DNA of 64,000 bases from assembly GCA_002449265.1 (NCBI GenBank), contig DKCV01000028.1:1-64000 (forward strand), read 5' to 3'. The position numbers were made by a program, and so were the translations under genes. The stretch comes from Caryophanales bacterium UBA6865 (GTDB taxonomy: Bacteria > Bacillota_I > Bacilli_A > RFN20 > CAG-826). Within the stretch, counting starts at the first letter, position 1; each line of letters starts with the position of its first letter. The notes below the pieces were generated by a model, which saw only the letters and a list, made by a program, of their open reading frames with translations, was not told where the DNA came from and did no database searches. Below, one piece after another: positions 1-7,850 of this stretch.

Positions 1-12
1 CACATCAATTGA

Positions 13-156
13 GAACTAACAGTGATTCTAGGATCTGCCCCACAGATTTATTTGCTTTTCATCGCTAATGCGAATATTTTCACGATACTATTTTATTCCT
101 ATGCATCGTTTGGAGCGATTGCTTCGATTTTGACCATCTTTAGGCTTTCCGATTAA
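13..156 (+). pseudogene. 3' remnant of a membrane-protein reading frame (uncertain)
   Basis: After an in-frame TGA at 10-12, an open frame of 47 codons runs to TAA at 154-156. It is strongly hydrophobic (motifs such as LLFIAN and SYASFGAIASI) and looks like the last transmembrane segments of a membrane protein whose start lies outside the window. The frame is also open through the three codons before the TGA, so this may be the tail of a disrupted gene, or chance. No product can be named. Confidence 0.25.
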
Positions 157-204
157 AGAATTTTATTCTATTCTTTGGGCTTTTACTTTCGCGTGATAAA
201 CTAC

Positions 205-323
205 TTCTCGAGAAGGGGAGTAGCGGTTGCTCAACTCGTCAGCACGCCTTTATTACAAGGCCGGGAAGAGCAGGGATATCCCACGCAAGACCTTCTAGTG
301 GAATTTATTTCCTAGAAGGAGGT
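205..323 (+). promoter_or_regulatory. yybP-ykoY (manganese) riboswitch
   Basis: The leader of the P-type ATPase gene has the hallmarks of this class: a GGGGAGTAGC element (215-224), a CGTCA element (237-241), a GGCCGGG element (259-265) and the closing GCAAGACC (285-292). The P1 helix is AGAAGG (211-216) pairing with CCTTCT (291-296). Bases 291-298 (CCTTCTAG) are also a perfect complement of 312-319 (CTAGAAGG), which contains the start of the ribosome binding site. The two helices share a strand and exclude each other. Known members sense Mn2+ and control manganese exporters. The inference is that metal binding stabilises P1 and frees the ribosome binding site. Confidence 0.9.
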
Positions 324-331
324 ACTCTTAT

Positions 332-3046
332 ATGCATGAAAATCATTCCATTAATGAAACGCTTTCTATTTTGGGCGTTGATGAAAAGACGGGATTAACG
401 CAAAAAGACGTTGACGAGCGCTTTTTGAAATATGGCCCTAACAAATTAGAGGAAGAAAAGAAGAAAAATTGGTTTTTTGTTTTCTTAGAGCAATTCAAAG
501 ATCCAATGATTTTTATTTTATTAGGGGCGGCTATTGTTTCTTTGGTGCTTAATGTTTTAAGTGCTTTAAAGACTAGCGAAGGCATCCATTTTAAAGATTT
601 TGCAGATGTGATTATCATTTTCGGCGTCATTTTCTTAAATGCAATCATTGGAACGGTGCAAGAGACTCGTGCGGAAAAATCACTTGAAGCGCTTAAAAAG
701 CTTTCTTCCCCAACGGCGACGGTTCGTCGCGATGGCTCTTTAAAAGAAATAAAAGCAGAAGAACTTGTTCCTGGCGACATCGTGATTTTAGAAGAAGGAC
801 GCACGGTTCCAGCGGATTTGCGCTTGATTAAGGGGTTTGCTTTAAAAGCAAATGAATCCTCTTTGACAGGCGAATCTCTTCCTGTTGAAAAAGATCCAAA
901 CATCGTTCTTACCGAAGAAGTAGGAGTTGGCGACCGCCTTAATGTCGTTTATAGTAGCACCCCAATCGTGTATGGGCGTGGAGAAGGGGTTGTTATTGCA
1001 ACTGGCAAAAACACGGAAATCGGCAAAATCGCCTCGATGCTTTCTAATGATGAGAATGAAGACACTCCACTTCAAAAGAAACTAAACCAGCTTTCGAAGT
1101 TCCTCGGGTATTTAACGCTTGCAATTGTCGTACTTATGCTTGCCGTTTCTCTTACTTATGATGCGATTCGTGGAACAATCGCTTCAGAATGGGATAACGA
1201 TTTGCTCGATGCCGTCGGACTTGCTGTCGCCGCGATTCCAGAAGGGTTAGCTGCGGTAGTTACGATTGTTCTTGCTAACGGTATGAGCAAGATGATTAAG
1301 GTCAATACGATCGTTAGACGGCTCGCTAGTGTCGAAACTTTGGGTGGCGTCTCCTATATTTGTAGTGATAAAACCGGTACCTTAACGCAAAACAAGATGA
1401 CGGTTGTTGCCGCTTATACTGACGAAAAGCTATTTGAAAAAGAGCATCTCGATTCTTCTATTTCCTACTTAGCGGAAGGCATGGCTTTATGTAGCGACGC
1501 TAAAATCGAAGAAGGGGCATATGGCGATCCTACTGAAATCGCTCTTGTCGAGATGGCGAGCCGCTTAGGAATGAAGAAGTCTTCGCTAGAAGAGAAAAAA
1601 CCACGTGTAAATGAACTTCCTTTCGATAGCGTGAGAAAGATGATGTCGACCGCCCATCAAAAAAATGATGGCTCCTATATCATTTATACCAAAGGTGCGA
1701 TGGATCAAATCTTAAAGCATTGCGCTTTCATTAATATCGGCGGAAATGTTCGAAGCCTTAATGAAACCGACCGGAAAAATATTGAAGACGCTGCGAAAAA
1801 GATGAGCGAAAAAGCGCTTCGTGTTTTAGCTTTGGCGTACAAAAAAGGCAGCAAAGAAATCGAAGAAGAAAACCTTACTTTTGTTGGTTTGGTCGGGATG
1901 GTTGACCCACCTCGCCCTGAAGCAAAAGACGCAGTCACGACGCTTAAAAAAGCCGGCATTGTCACAGTCATGATCACCGGCGATCACAAAGACACCGCTT
2001 TTGCTATTGCCGAAGAATTAGGCATTGCGAAAAGTATAGATCAATGTATGTCAGGTGATCAAATCGATGCTTGTTCCAGAGAAGAATTGCAAGAAAAAGT
2101 AAAAACGATTCGTGTTTTTGCACGTGTTTCCCCTTCTAACAAAGTGGAGATTGTTAAAGCCATTAAAGCCAATGGATTCATCGCTGCGATGACTGGAGAT
2201 GGCGTCAATGACGCCCCGAGCTTAAAAGCAGCCGATATTGGCATCGCGATGGGAATTACGGGAACTGACGTTGCAAAAGGTGCGGCGGATATGGTTCTTA
2301 CTGATGATAATTTCGCCTCCATTGAAAAAGCAGTGGAAGAAGGACGAGGGATTTACGCGAATATTCGTAAAACCATTCTTTTCCTCCTCTCTAGCAATAT
2401 TGGGGAAGTCGTTTGCATGTTTATCGCCATCGCGATTGGTTTACCTGCCCCATTAATCGCTATCCATCTTCTTTGGGTGAACCTAATCACAGATTCCTTG
2501 CCTGCGATTGCTTTAGGGAGCGACAAGAAACCAGATGACATCATGGATGAAAAACCTCGCGATCCAAAAGAATCGCTTTTCGCGCATGATGGCTATTCCA
2601 TCACATTTGGCTATGGCGCTATCATTGGGATTGCTACCTTAATCGCTTTCTTAATTAAGCCTTGGGCAAATGGCTACTTCTCTCCAAGCGATATCAATAC
2701 TTACTTATCAAGTTCAGTTGAAGCATTGGAAGAATGCCAGAGTATGGCTTTTTGCGTTCTTTCGATGGCGGAGCTCTTCCATATGTTAGGTATGACGGAT
2801 ACAAAGCATTCTGTGATTCGTGTATTCAAAGATAAAAACCCACTTCTATGGATCGCTTTCTTCTTAGGAATGGGCCTACAACTTATGGTTATCGAAATTC
2901 CAGGTCTAAATAGTTTCTTCAAGGTATATCCGCTTCACGATGAACCATTAGATTATCTTTATGTCTACGCTTTAGCCTTAACGCCGTTACTCTTCCATGA
3001 AATTGTTGTTTTCATTCGCTTCCTCAAAAAGAAATTCGGGAAATAA
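332..3046 (+). CDS. P2A-type cation-transporting ATPase (Ca2+/Mn2+ type)
   Basis: This is a 904-residue integral membrane pump that exports divalent cations with ATP hydrolysis. It has the full P-type ATPase set: cation ATPase N-terminus, TGES actuator loop near 179-182, phosphorylation motif DKTGTLT near 346, TGDGVND hinge near 621 and ten likely membrane helices. PEGL in helix 4, NIGE in helix 5 and NLITD in helix 6 match the ion-binding residues of SERCA-type calcium pumps. The start follows a strong AAGGAGGT (316-323). Bacterial relatives under this riboswitch class (YoaB type) are tied to Mn2+ homeostasis, so Mn2+ efflux is the likely role although the site residues would also accept Ca2+. 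It appears monocistronic. Confidence 0.93.
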   Translation: MHENHSINETLSILGVDEKTGLTQKDVDERFLKYGPNKLEEEKKKNWFFVFLEQFKDPMIFILLGAAIVSLVLNVLSALKTSEGIHFKDFADVIIIFGVIFLNAIIGTVQETRAEKSLEALKKLSSPTATVRRDGSLKEIKAEELVPGDIVILEEGRTVPADLRLIKGFALKANESSLTGESLPVEKDPNIVLTEEVGVGDRLNVVYSSTPIVYGRGEGVVIATGKNTEIGKIASMLSNDENEDTPLQKKLNQLSKFLGYLTLAIVVLMLAVSLTYDAIRGTIASEWDNDLLDAVGLAVAAIPEGLAAVVTIVLANGMSKMIKVNTIVRRLASVETLGGVSYICSDKTGTLTQNKMTVVAAYTDEKLFEKEHLDSSISYLAEGMALCSDAKIEEGAYGDPTEIALVEMASRLGMKKSSLEEKKPRVNELPFDSVRKMMSTAHQKNDGSYIIYTKGAMDQILKHCAFINIGGNVRSLNETDRKNIEDAAKKMSEKALRVLALAYKKGSKEIEEENLTFVGLVGMVDPPRPEAKDAVTTLKKAGIVTVMITGDHKDTAFAIAEELGIAKSIDQCMSGDQIDACSREELQEKVKTIRVFARVSPSNKVEIVKAIKANGFIAAMTGDGVNDAPSLKAADIGIAMGITGTDVAKGAADMVLTDDNFASIEKAVEEGRGIYANIRKTILFLLSSNIGEVVCMFIAIAIGLPAPLIAIHLLWVNLITDSLPAIALGSDKKPDDIMDEKPRDPKESLFAHDGYSITFGYGAIIGIATLIAFLIKPWANGYFSPSDINTYLSSSVEALEECQSMAFCVLSMAELFHMLGMTDTKHSVIRVFKDKNPLLWIAFFLGMGLQLMVIEIPGLNSFFKVYPLHDEPLDYLYVYALALTPLLFHEIVVFIRFLKKKFGK

Positions 3047-3070
3047 TAAATGATTTTCCTATTTCTTATC

Positions 3071-3099
3071 TTGTGAGAAAAAGACAAAGGGTTTATATT
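3071..3099 (+). promoter_or_regulatory. Promoter of tRNA-Thr
   Basis: TTGTGA (3071-3076) and TATATT (3094-3099) are separated by 17 bases. The predicted start of transcription lies just before the tRNA at 3109. Confidence 0.65.
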
Positions 3100-3108
3100 A
3101 ATCGGGCT

Positions 3109-3184
3109 GCCGTCTTAGCTCAATTGGCAGAGCAACTGAATCGTAATCAGTAGGTTGGTGGTTCGATTCCGCTAGACGGCACCA
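3109..3184 (+). tRNA. tRNA-Thr (anticodon CGT)
   Basis: A complete cloverleaf is visible: acceptor GCCGTCT/AGACGGC, D arm GCTC/GAGC, anticodon stem ACTGA/TCAGT with loop ATCGTAA, T loop TTCGATT, and an encoded CCA at 3182-3184. Anticodon CGT reads ACG (threonine). Confidence 0.95.
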
Positions 3185-3195
3185 ATTTGAACCTT

Positions 3196-3224
3196 AGCCC
3201 CGATAGTTTCGGGGCTTTCTTTGT
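3196..3224 (+). terminator. Intrinsic terminator after tRNA-Thr
   Basis: AGCCCCG (3196-3202) pairs perfectly with CGGGGCT (3210-3216), followed by a T-rich tract. Confidence 0.85.
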
Positions 3225-3369
3225 TTAGTGTATTTCTAAGACGGATAGTTTTAATCATTTGCTTGATCAATTGCTTAGAGGAATTGATTGTTCATCATTT
3301 TGGTTTAGCGAAATTTAAGCCATATCATTAATATTATTTTGGAAACTGCCTGAAGTTTCATTTACCCCC

Positions 3370-3398
3370 TTGCTAGAGAGAAATGCCTTGCCTATAAT
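3370..3398 (+). promoter_or_regulatory. Promoter of tRNA-Val
   Basis: TTGCTA (3370-3375) and a consensus TATAAT (3393-3398) with a 17-base spacer, ending 23 bases before the tRNA. The stretch 3225-3369 holds nothing recognisable. Confidence 0.75.
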
Positions 3399-3421
3399 AT
3401 TCGAGCGCAAAAACGCAGGTT

Positions 3422-3497
3422 GGGTGCTTAGCTCAGCTGGGAGAGCATCTGTTTGACGTACAGAAGGTCACAGGTTCGAGCCCTGTAACACCCACCA
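3422..3497 (+). tRNA. tRNA-Val (anticodon GAC)
   Basis: Cloverleaf with D arm GCTC/GAGC, anticodon stem TCTGT/ACAGA enclosing loop TTGACGT, T arm ACAGG/CCTGT with TTCGAGC, and encoded CCA. Anticodon GAC reads GTC/GTT. The acceptor stem (GGGTGCT/AACACCC) has one C-A mismatch at position 6-67. Confidence 0.93.
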
Positions 3498-3509
3498 ACT
3501 TGAAAGATT

Positions 3510-3536
3510 GGAAGCTTCGGCTTCCTTTTTTCTTTC
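3510..3536 (+). terminator. Intrinsic terminator after tRNA-Val
   Basis: GGAAGC (3510-3515), a TTCG tetraloop, and GCTTCC (3520-3525), then a run of T. Confidence 0.85.
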
Positions 3537-3542
3537 TTCTTG

Positions 3543-3570
3543 TGGACATAAATACGGAATTATTTATAAT
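3543..3570 (+). promoter_or_regulatory. Promoter of tRNA-Gly(CCC)
   Basis: TGGACA (3543-3548) and consensus TATAAT (3565-3570) with a 16-base spacer, 9 bases before the tRNA. Confidence 0.7.
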
Positions 3571-3579
3571 TATTCCGCT

Positions 3580-3653
3580 GCACCTGTAGTTCAATGGTAG
3601 AACACCAGCTTCCCAAGCTGGTTACACGGGTTCGATTCCCGCCAGGTGCTCCA
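3580..3653 (+). tRNA. tRNA-Gly (anticodon CCC)
   Basis: Acceptor GCACCTG pairs with CAGGTGC. The anticodon stem CCAGC/GCTGG encloses loop TTCCCAA (anticodon CCC, codon GGG). The T loop is TTCGATT and CCA is encoded. A second glycine tRNA (GCC) lies at 7532-7605 on the other strand. Confidence 0.95.
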
Positions 3654-3664
3654 ATTGAATGCTT

Positions 3665-3696
3665 CTTGGCTACGATAGGTGTGGCCAAGTTTTTTC
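3665..3696 (+). terminator. Intrinsic terminator after tRNA-Gly(CCC)
   Basis: CTTGGC (3665-3670) pairs with GCCAAG (3684-3689), followed by seven T. Confidence 0.75.
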
Positions 3697-3786
3697 ATTT
3701 AAAGAAAGGGCATCAAATTTTCATATAAGATTAAGTTTGTTCTTTTTTCGATTTCATCTTATGATTTAGGCAAAGAGGTAATGATT

Positions 3787-3999
3787 ATGGCGGAAAAGAA
3801 AAACACTTACATGGTAAACAAAAGAGAAGATGGAAAATGGCAAGTAAAGATTATTGGCAGTGATCGCGCCATTAAATTATTTTCCACAAAAGCGGAAGCA
3901 CTTGATTACACCAAAACTATGGCGGGTAACACCGAAAAAGGAATTGTTTTCAAGCCAAGCAAAGGTGCGAATAAAGGCAAATTCACCAAAGCAAAATAG
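3787..3999 (+). CDS. DUF2188 family small protein
   Basis: The protein is 70 residues long, basic and without membrane segments. The layout (Y-x-V near the start, WQVK, then TKAEALDY, then a glycine/lysine-rich tail) fits the DUF2188 family, whose function is unknown. The ATG at 3787 is preferred over 3781 because the AGAGG at 3774-3778 leaves a normal spacing only to the later ATG. The gene stands alone, with tRNA-Gly upstream and a hairpin terminator after it. Confidence 0.75.
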   Translation: MAEKKNTYMVNKREDGKWQVKIIGSDRAIKLFSTKAEALDYTKTMAGNTEKGIVFKPSKGANKGKFTKAK

Positions 4000-4042
4000 T
4001 ACTTCTAAGCTTTCATATTTTTTTGTTTCTAAAAATAACGGG

Positions 4043-4082
4043 TTATTTCCTCGTTTCTTCCTTAACAGGAAATAATGTTTTT
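4043..4082 (+). terminator. Probable terminator after the DUF2188 gene
   Basis: TTATTTCCT (4043-4051) pairs perfectly with AGGAAATAA (4067-4075) and is followed by TGTTTTT. The loop is 15 bases and the stem is AT-rich, so termination is likely but not certain. Confidence 0.5.
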
Positions 4083-4154
4083 GATAACATAGAATTGTAA
4101 GAAGTGTTTTGAGAATGACTGACGGTAAAGGAAAAATCTTCTAAATTATCACTT

Positions 4155-4955
4155 ATGATTCGCGACTTTAGTTCCATTAATAATATTTTGTCTCTAGTCT
4201 TTGGACTGTTTTTGTTTGTTATTTTCGACGTTGTTGCTTTTTGGCTTGTGAAGCGCAAAGTCCCGAGAATCTTTGTGATTGCCAATGAGTGTTTCATTCT
4301 CATCGCATGGATTTTTTACATGGATTTCTTCATGTGCGCAGCTTTATCTATGCTTTTAGTTGGCACACTTGTGACAAGCTTCACCAATATGACTGAGATT
4401 CGTAAATTCACCGCGAACGTATTAAAGGGGAAAGCGTCTTTTGATTTTTTTCATAAAAAACAAAAGATTCAACCTGAAGCGATTTATGACCGCGAAGACG
4501 TTTTTAAGAAAGTTGAAAGCGCGATTCGCATTTTATCCAAGCAAAAGATTGGCGCCCTTGTGACGTTTGAAAGAAATGATGATTTAAGCGATATCATGAA
4601 AAACGGAACGATTCTTAACGCGCCAGTTAGTTCAGAATTGATTCAAACCATCTTTTATCCTGGCACCCGCCTTCATGATGGAGCGGTGGTTATCCGCGGG
4701 GATAAGATTGCGGCTGCTAGTGTTTACTTTACGCCTACCAATCGTCCTTTGACTGGAAAATATGGCTCCCGTCATCGTGCTGCGTACGGCATTAGTGAAA
4801 CAACCGATTCCGTTACGATCGTCGTAAGCGAAGAAACAGGAAGAATCTCGATTGCCTTCCAAGGCGAATTAACTCCTGTTGCGCCAGATGATTTATTAAG
4901 AATTTTCGAAGAAGACATGGCTACGGTTACTAAAACCCCTAAAACCAATGCCTAA
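4155..4955 (+). CDS. cdaA: Diadenylate cyclase CdaA
   Basis: This membrane-bound enzyme makes cyclic di-AMP from two ATP. About three hydrophobic helices occupy residues 1-80, followed by the DisA_N catalytic domain with its two defining motifs, DGA (near 175-177) and RHR (near 206-208). The length (266) matches Bacillus CdaA (about 270). The start has only a weak ribosome binding site, but an in-frame TGA at 4116 rules out a much longer protein. In most Bacillota cdaA is followed by cdaR and glmM. Neither is here; the next gene is deoD. Cyclic di-AMP controls potassium and osmolyte uptake in relatives. Confidence 0.93.
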   Translation: MIRDFSSINNILSLVFGLFLFVIFDVVAFWLVKRKVPRIFVIANECFILIAWIFYMDFFMCAALSMLLVGTLVTSFTNMTEIRKFTANVLKGKASFDFFHKKQKIQPEAIYDREDVFKKVESAIRILSKQKIGALVTFERNDDLSDIMKNGTILNAPVSSELIQTIFYPGTRLHDGAVVIRGDKIAAASVYFTPTNRPLTGKYGSRHRAAYGISETTDSVTIVVSEETGRISIAFQGELTPVAPDDLLRIFEEDMATVTKTPKTNA

Positions 4956-5058
4956 TCATTTTGCTTTTTAGATATTCGGATAGAGAAAGGTCTACACTTT
5001 TTGTGTTAGACTAATCTTACTCAAATTACGAGTTCAAACTAACTATTAGGAGGATATT

Positions 5059-5781
5059 ATGTCAACACCACACATTAACGCAGCTAATGGGGCTTTTGCA
5101 AAAGTCGTTCTTATGCCAGGTGATCCTTTGCGTGCACGCTGGATCGCCGAGAATTTCCTTACCGATATCAAAGAAATTTGTTCTATCCGTGGCATGGTTG
5201 GTTTTACAGGATTTACCAAAAACGGGAAAAAGATTTCCGTTATGCCTAGTGGTATGGGCATGCCTTCTATTGGCATTTATTCTCATGAGCTATATACCGA
5301 ATATGATGTCGGAACGATTATCCGCGTTGGCACAATCGGTGCGCTTCAACCTTATGTGAAATGCCGTGACTTATTATTAGGGGAAGGCGCTTGCACCAAT
5401 AGCAATTGGATGGGTCAACATAATTTAGGCGGAGCGACGTATAGTGCGATTGCTTCTTTCGATGTGCTTCTTGCTGCAAGCGAAGAGGCAAAAAAGAAAG
5501 GTGCAACCTATTACGTAGGAAACATCCTTTCTAGTGATACTTTCTATGATGCAAATCCTGAGATTTGGAAAAAGTGGCAGGCTCTTGGCGTTTTAGGAAC
5601 CGAAATGGAAGCTTATGCTCTTTATGAACAAGCCGCACTATTACAAAAACGCGCCTTAGCCATTTGCACGGTAAGCGATTTAATCTATGGGACCGCTCAA
5701 ATTTCTCCAGAAGAGAGACAAGAAGGCCTTAAGAATATGATTGAAGTCGCTATTGCGACAGCTGAACGCTTTGCTGACTAA
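5059..5781 (+). CDS. deoD: Purine-nucleoside phosphorylase (DeoD type)
   Basis: The enzyme cleaves purine (deoxy)nucleosides with phosphate to the free base and (deoxy)ribose-1-phosphate. The 240-residue length and motifs fit the hexameric DeoD class: the phosphate-binding stretch LMPGDPLRA near 19, SGMGMPS near 64-70, RVGTIGALQ near 90 and the purine-site GTEMEAYALY near 178. The start follows a clear AGGAGG at 5049-5054. An imperfect dyad (TCTACAC...GTGTTAGA, about 4991-5010) lies upstream and could be an operator. Its product feeds the apt and hpt salvage enzymes encoded near 61-62 kb. Confidence 0.95.
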   Translation: MSTPHINAANGAFAKVVLMPGDPLRARWIAENFLTDIKEICSIRGMVGFTGFTKNGKKISVMPSGMGMPSIGIYSHELYTEYDVGTIIRVGTIGALQPYVKCRDLLLGEGACTNSNWMGQHNLGGATYSAIASFDVLLAASEEAKKKGATYYVGNILSSDTFYDANPEIWKKWQALGVLGTEMEAYALYEQAALLQKRALAICTVSDLIYGTAQISPEERQEGLKNMIEVAIATAERFAD

Positions 5782-5789
5782 AAAGTAAT

Positions 5790-6425
5790 ATGCCTTATTT
5801 TGGTAAACTGACTCTTTTCATTACTCTTTGTTTAATTTGCACGTTACTTTTTTTGGTGCTCTTCTTTTATCGTCCCTTAAAAGGATGGATCATTCGGCGA
5901 AATGTCACCCGATTTTATTATCATCGCGTAATGAGAGAAGCTAGGATACACGATTATTACCTTGTTAATGATGTCCGTTATAAACTTGGCGGTAGCGACT
6001 ATGTTTATATTGATCACGTTTTAGGCGGTGATAAATACATTTATGTGATTACTGACGTTTATTTTGAAGGCGCAGTCAGCGCTAGAAATGATGATGCCCA
6101 TTGGGTGAATTATCTTAAAAACGGCAAAAAAATCAAAATTCAAAATCCGCTTATGCTTTCAAAAATTGCGGTGGACCGTTTTTCGAAAGCGAGCGGCATT
6201 AACACTTCTTTTCTTGTTGGCATTGTTTTGGTGAATGACGATTGTTTTGTAACTCCGTTTGAAAATCATCGTGGCGAACCGATTTTTACGCCTTTATCGC
6301 GATTAGGAAAAGTTGTATCGACCTATGAAAAAGACAATGTTAGCCCATTCGTAGGAACGGAATTAAAAAACGCGATGATTGCTTTGCATGAAGAGAAGGT
6401 TAGGGGATATGCAAAAAGTAAATAG
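5790..6425 (+). CDS. Membrane-anchored NERD-like domain protein
   Basis: The protein has 211 residues: one N-terminal transmembrane helix (about 8-28), a basic juxtamembrane stretch, then a cytosolic domain. The segment from about 66 to 130 (IDHVLGG, then a hydrophobic strand, then VYFEGAVSARNDDAHW and NPL) resembles the NERD nuclease-related fold. The usual catalytic E-x-K at the end of the strand reads D-V-Y here, so nuclease activity is doubtful. It starts 8 bases after deoD without a clear ribosome binding site and overlaps the next gene by 17 bases, suggesting an operon. Function unknown; the family call is moderate. Confidence 0.55.
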   Translation: MPYFGKLTLFITLCLICTLLFLVLFFYRPLKGWIIRRNVTRFYYHRVMREARIHDYYLVNDVRYKLGGSDYVYIDHVLGGDKYIYVITDVYFEGAVSARNDDAHWVNYLKNGKKIKIQNPLMLSKIAVDRFSKASGINTSFLVGIVLVNDDCFVTPFENHRGEPIFTPLSRLGKVVSTYEKDNVSPFVGTELKNAMIALHEEKVRGYAKSK

Positions 6426-7473
6426 CAATAGTGGCTCTCTTTCTAAAGAAGCTTTTTCTCTTTTCAAAAAGAGATTTTTGTATTCTTTTCCCATTACTTT
6501 CGGCTTCATTTTATTATTTGTCGCGTTTCTTGCTTTTGGCGTATTTTTCCCATATACCTTATGGATCAGCGTTCCTTTCCTGCTTTTACCGTTATGTTTT
6601 GCCTATACGCTTTCTTTAAGCGATGGGCATCAAGATAACGAACTATCGAATCAAAGAACAATTGCCTACTTTTTATCTTATTTTCGCACTCCGTTTTATG
6701 GCTCTTACCGCGTGATACGCAATTTCTTCCTATCTTTGTTTTGGACTATCTTATTCGGAATCGCCCTCTATTTTTGCCTAGTTCCTATTTACTCTTCTTT
6801 ATCGCAGGAATTTGTTTCCGCGTTTACGAGTTTTAGCGAATATCTTGAACAAAGGAATTACGAATCAGCGGCCTATTTAATCGTAAACGATGTGAATATT
6901 TCTCACTTCTTCCTTTTATATAGTCTATTGAACTATGTCTTTTTCACTTTGAACTTCTTAGCGCGTTTACTAGGCTATTCTTTAAATCCGTTTTTCCGTT
7001 TAAATTTTGGTTATGGCCCAACGGGGTTATCCAACCATATTTTTCAAGGTGGATTAAGGATAAAAAGAAGTGAATATTTTCATGATTACCTTTCTTCGAC
7101 TTGGTTGCTTTTTTTGCTCTTCCTTCTTTTTGATGCGATGGGCGTAACGATAGGTTGGTTTTATTTTTTGCCTTATCTATCGCCAATCGGAATTGTTACT
7201 TTTGGCATTGGAGTGGGCTTTCTAGCAGTCTCGCCATTTTTATCCTATTACGTCTGGTTTCTGAATTTGTTGAACCGAAAATACGAATCGACGTTCATTG
7301 ATTACTACATTCATCTAGCGGAAGAAACCTTCCTCGCGGCAAAAGAAGCAAATGAATTAAGCGAAGAAGAAATGAAATATTACGAAGATCAGATTGAAAA
7401 AGGCAAAAAAAGAAAAGAAGACATTGAAACAAAGAAAGACGACGAAGATGATAAAAATAGCTCCGGTAAGTGA
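6409..7473 (+). CDS. Multi-pass membrane protein of unknown function
   Basis: With the ATG at 6409 (AGAGAAGG and AGGGG upstream) the protein has 354 residues. Four to six hydrophobic segments are visible (about 25-65, 105-130, 175-200, 230-285), then a highly charged, probably coiled-coil C-terminal tail of about 60 residues rich in E, K and D. No family is recognised. The 17-base overlap with the preceding NERD-like gene argues for translational coupling and a shared role at the membrane. Confidence 0.7.
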   Translation: MQKVNSNSGSLSKEAFSLFKKRFLYSFPITFGFILLFVAFLAFGVFFPYTLWISVPFLLLPLCFAYTLSLSDGHQDNELSNQRTIAYFLSYFRTPFYGSYRVIRNFFLSLFWTILFGIALYFCLVPIYSSLSQEFVSAFTSFSEYLEQRNYESAAYLIVNDVNISHFFLLYSLLNYVFFTLNFLARLLGYSLNPFFRLNFGYGPTGLSNHIFQGGLRIKRSEYFHDYLSSTWLLFLLFLLFDAMGVTIGWFYFLPYLSPIGIVTFGIGVGFLAVSPFLSYYVWFLNLLNRKYESTFIDYYIHLAEETFLAAKEANELSEEEMKYYEDQIEKGKKRKEDIETKKDDEDDKNSSGK

Positions 7474-7493
7474 AGTTGCAATCGGGTTTTAAT

Positions 7494-7521
7494 AATAAAA
7501 AATGCCGATTTTCATCGGCAT
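7494..7521 (-). terminator. Terminator of tRNA-Gly(GCC), probably bidirectional
   Basis: ATGCCGAT (7502-7509), loop TTTC, ATCGGCAT (7514-7521). The A-run to the left gives a T tract on the minus strand. On the plus strand GATTTT follows, so it may also end the membrane-protein transcript. Confidence 0.8.
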
Positions 7522-7531
7522 GATTTTCGAG

Positions 7532-7605
7532 TGGAGCAAGTGACGGGAATCGGACCCGCGTGTCGACCTTGGCAAGGTCGCGTTCTACCATTGAACTACA
7601 CCTGC
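7532..7605 (-). tRNA. tRNA-Gly (anticodon GCC)
   Basis: On the minus strand: acceptor GCAGGTG/CACTTGC, anticodon stem CGACC/GGTCG with loop TTGCCAA (anticodon GCC), T arm with TCCGATT, encoded CCA (TGG at 7532-7534 on the plus strand). Confidence 0.95.
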
Positions 7606-7625
7606 ACTTGCTTTAAGCACGAGTA

Positions 7626-7654
7626 ATTATAGAGAATCGTTATCTATGAATCAA
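7626..7654 (-). promoter_or_regulatory. Promoter of tRNA-Gly(GCC)
   Basis: On the minus strand TTGATT (7649-7654) and TATAAT (7626-7631) are 17 bases apart and point into the tRNA. The rest of 7655-7850 (gltX leader) shows no T-box or other recognised element. Confidence 0.7.
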
Positions 7655-7850
7655 GGGTGAAAAACACAAACTTCGCGCCCTATCGTAGAAGAAAGAGGAA
7701 TCCTCGCAAGATCGTGATTTTAATGATTGTTTCATTTTGAAAATAATAAGAGGAACTAAATTCTACACCCTGAACTTCTTTCTAAAGAAAGAATCAATAG
7801 AAGTAAAGAGGCGATTAGACTATAATCACTTTGCTTTAAGGGAGTGAATT

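Noticed and set aside
343..903. Long antisense frame inside the ATPase gene and similar frames in jetC, nusA and typA
   Set aside because: They are mirror frames of well-supported genes, with no ribosome binding sites and low-complexity translations.
7655..7850. T-box leader for gltX
   Set aside because: No GGTGG-type T-box sequence or terminator/antiterminator pair is present before the gene.
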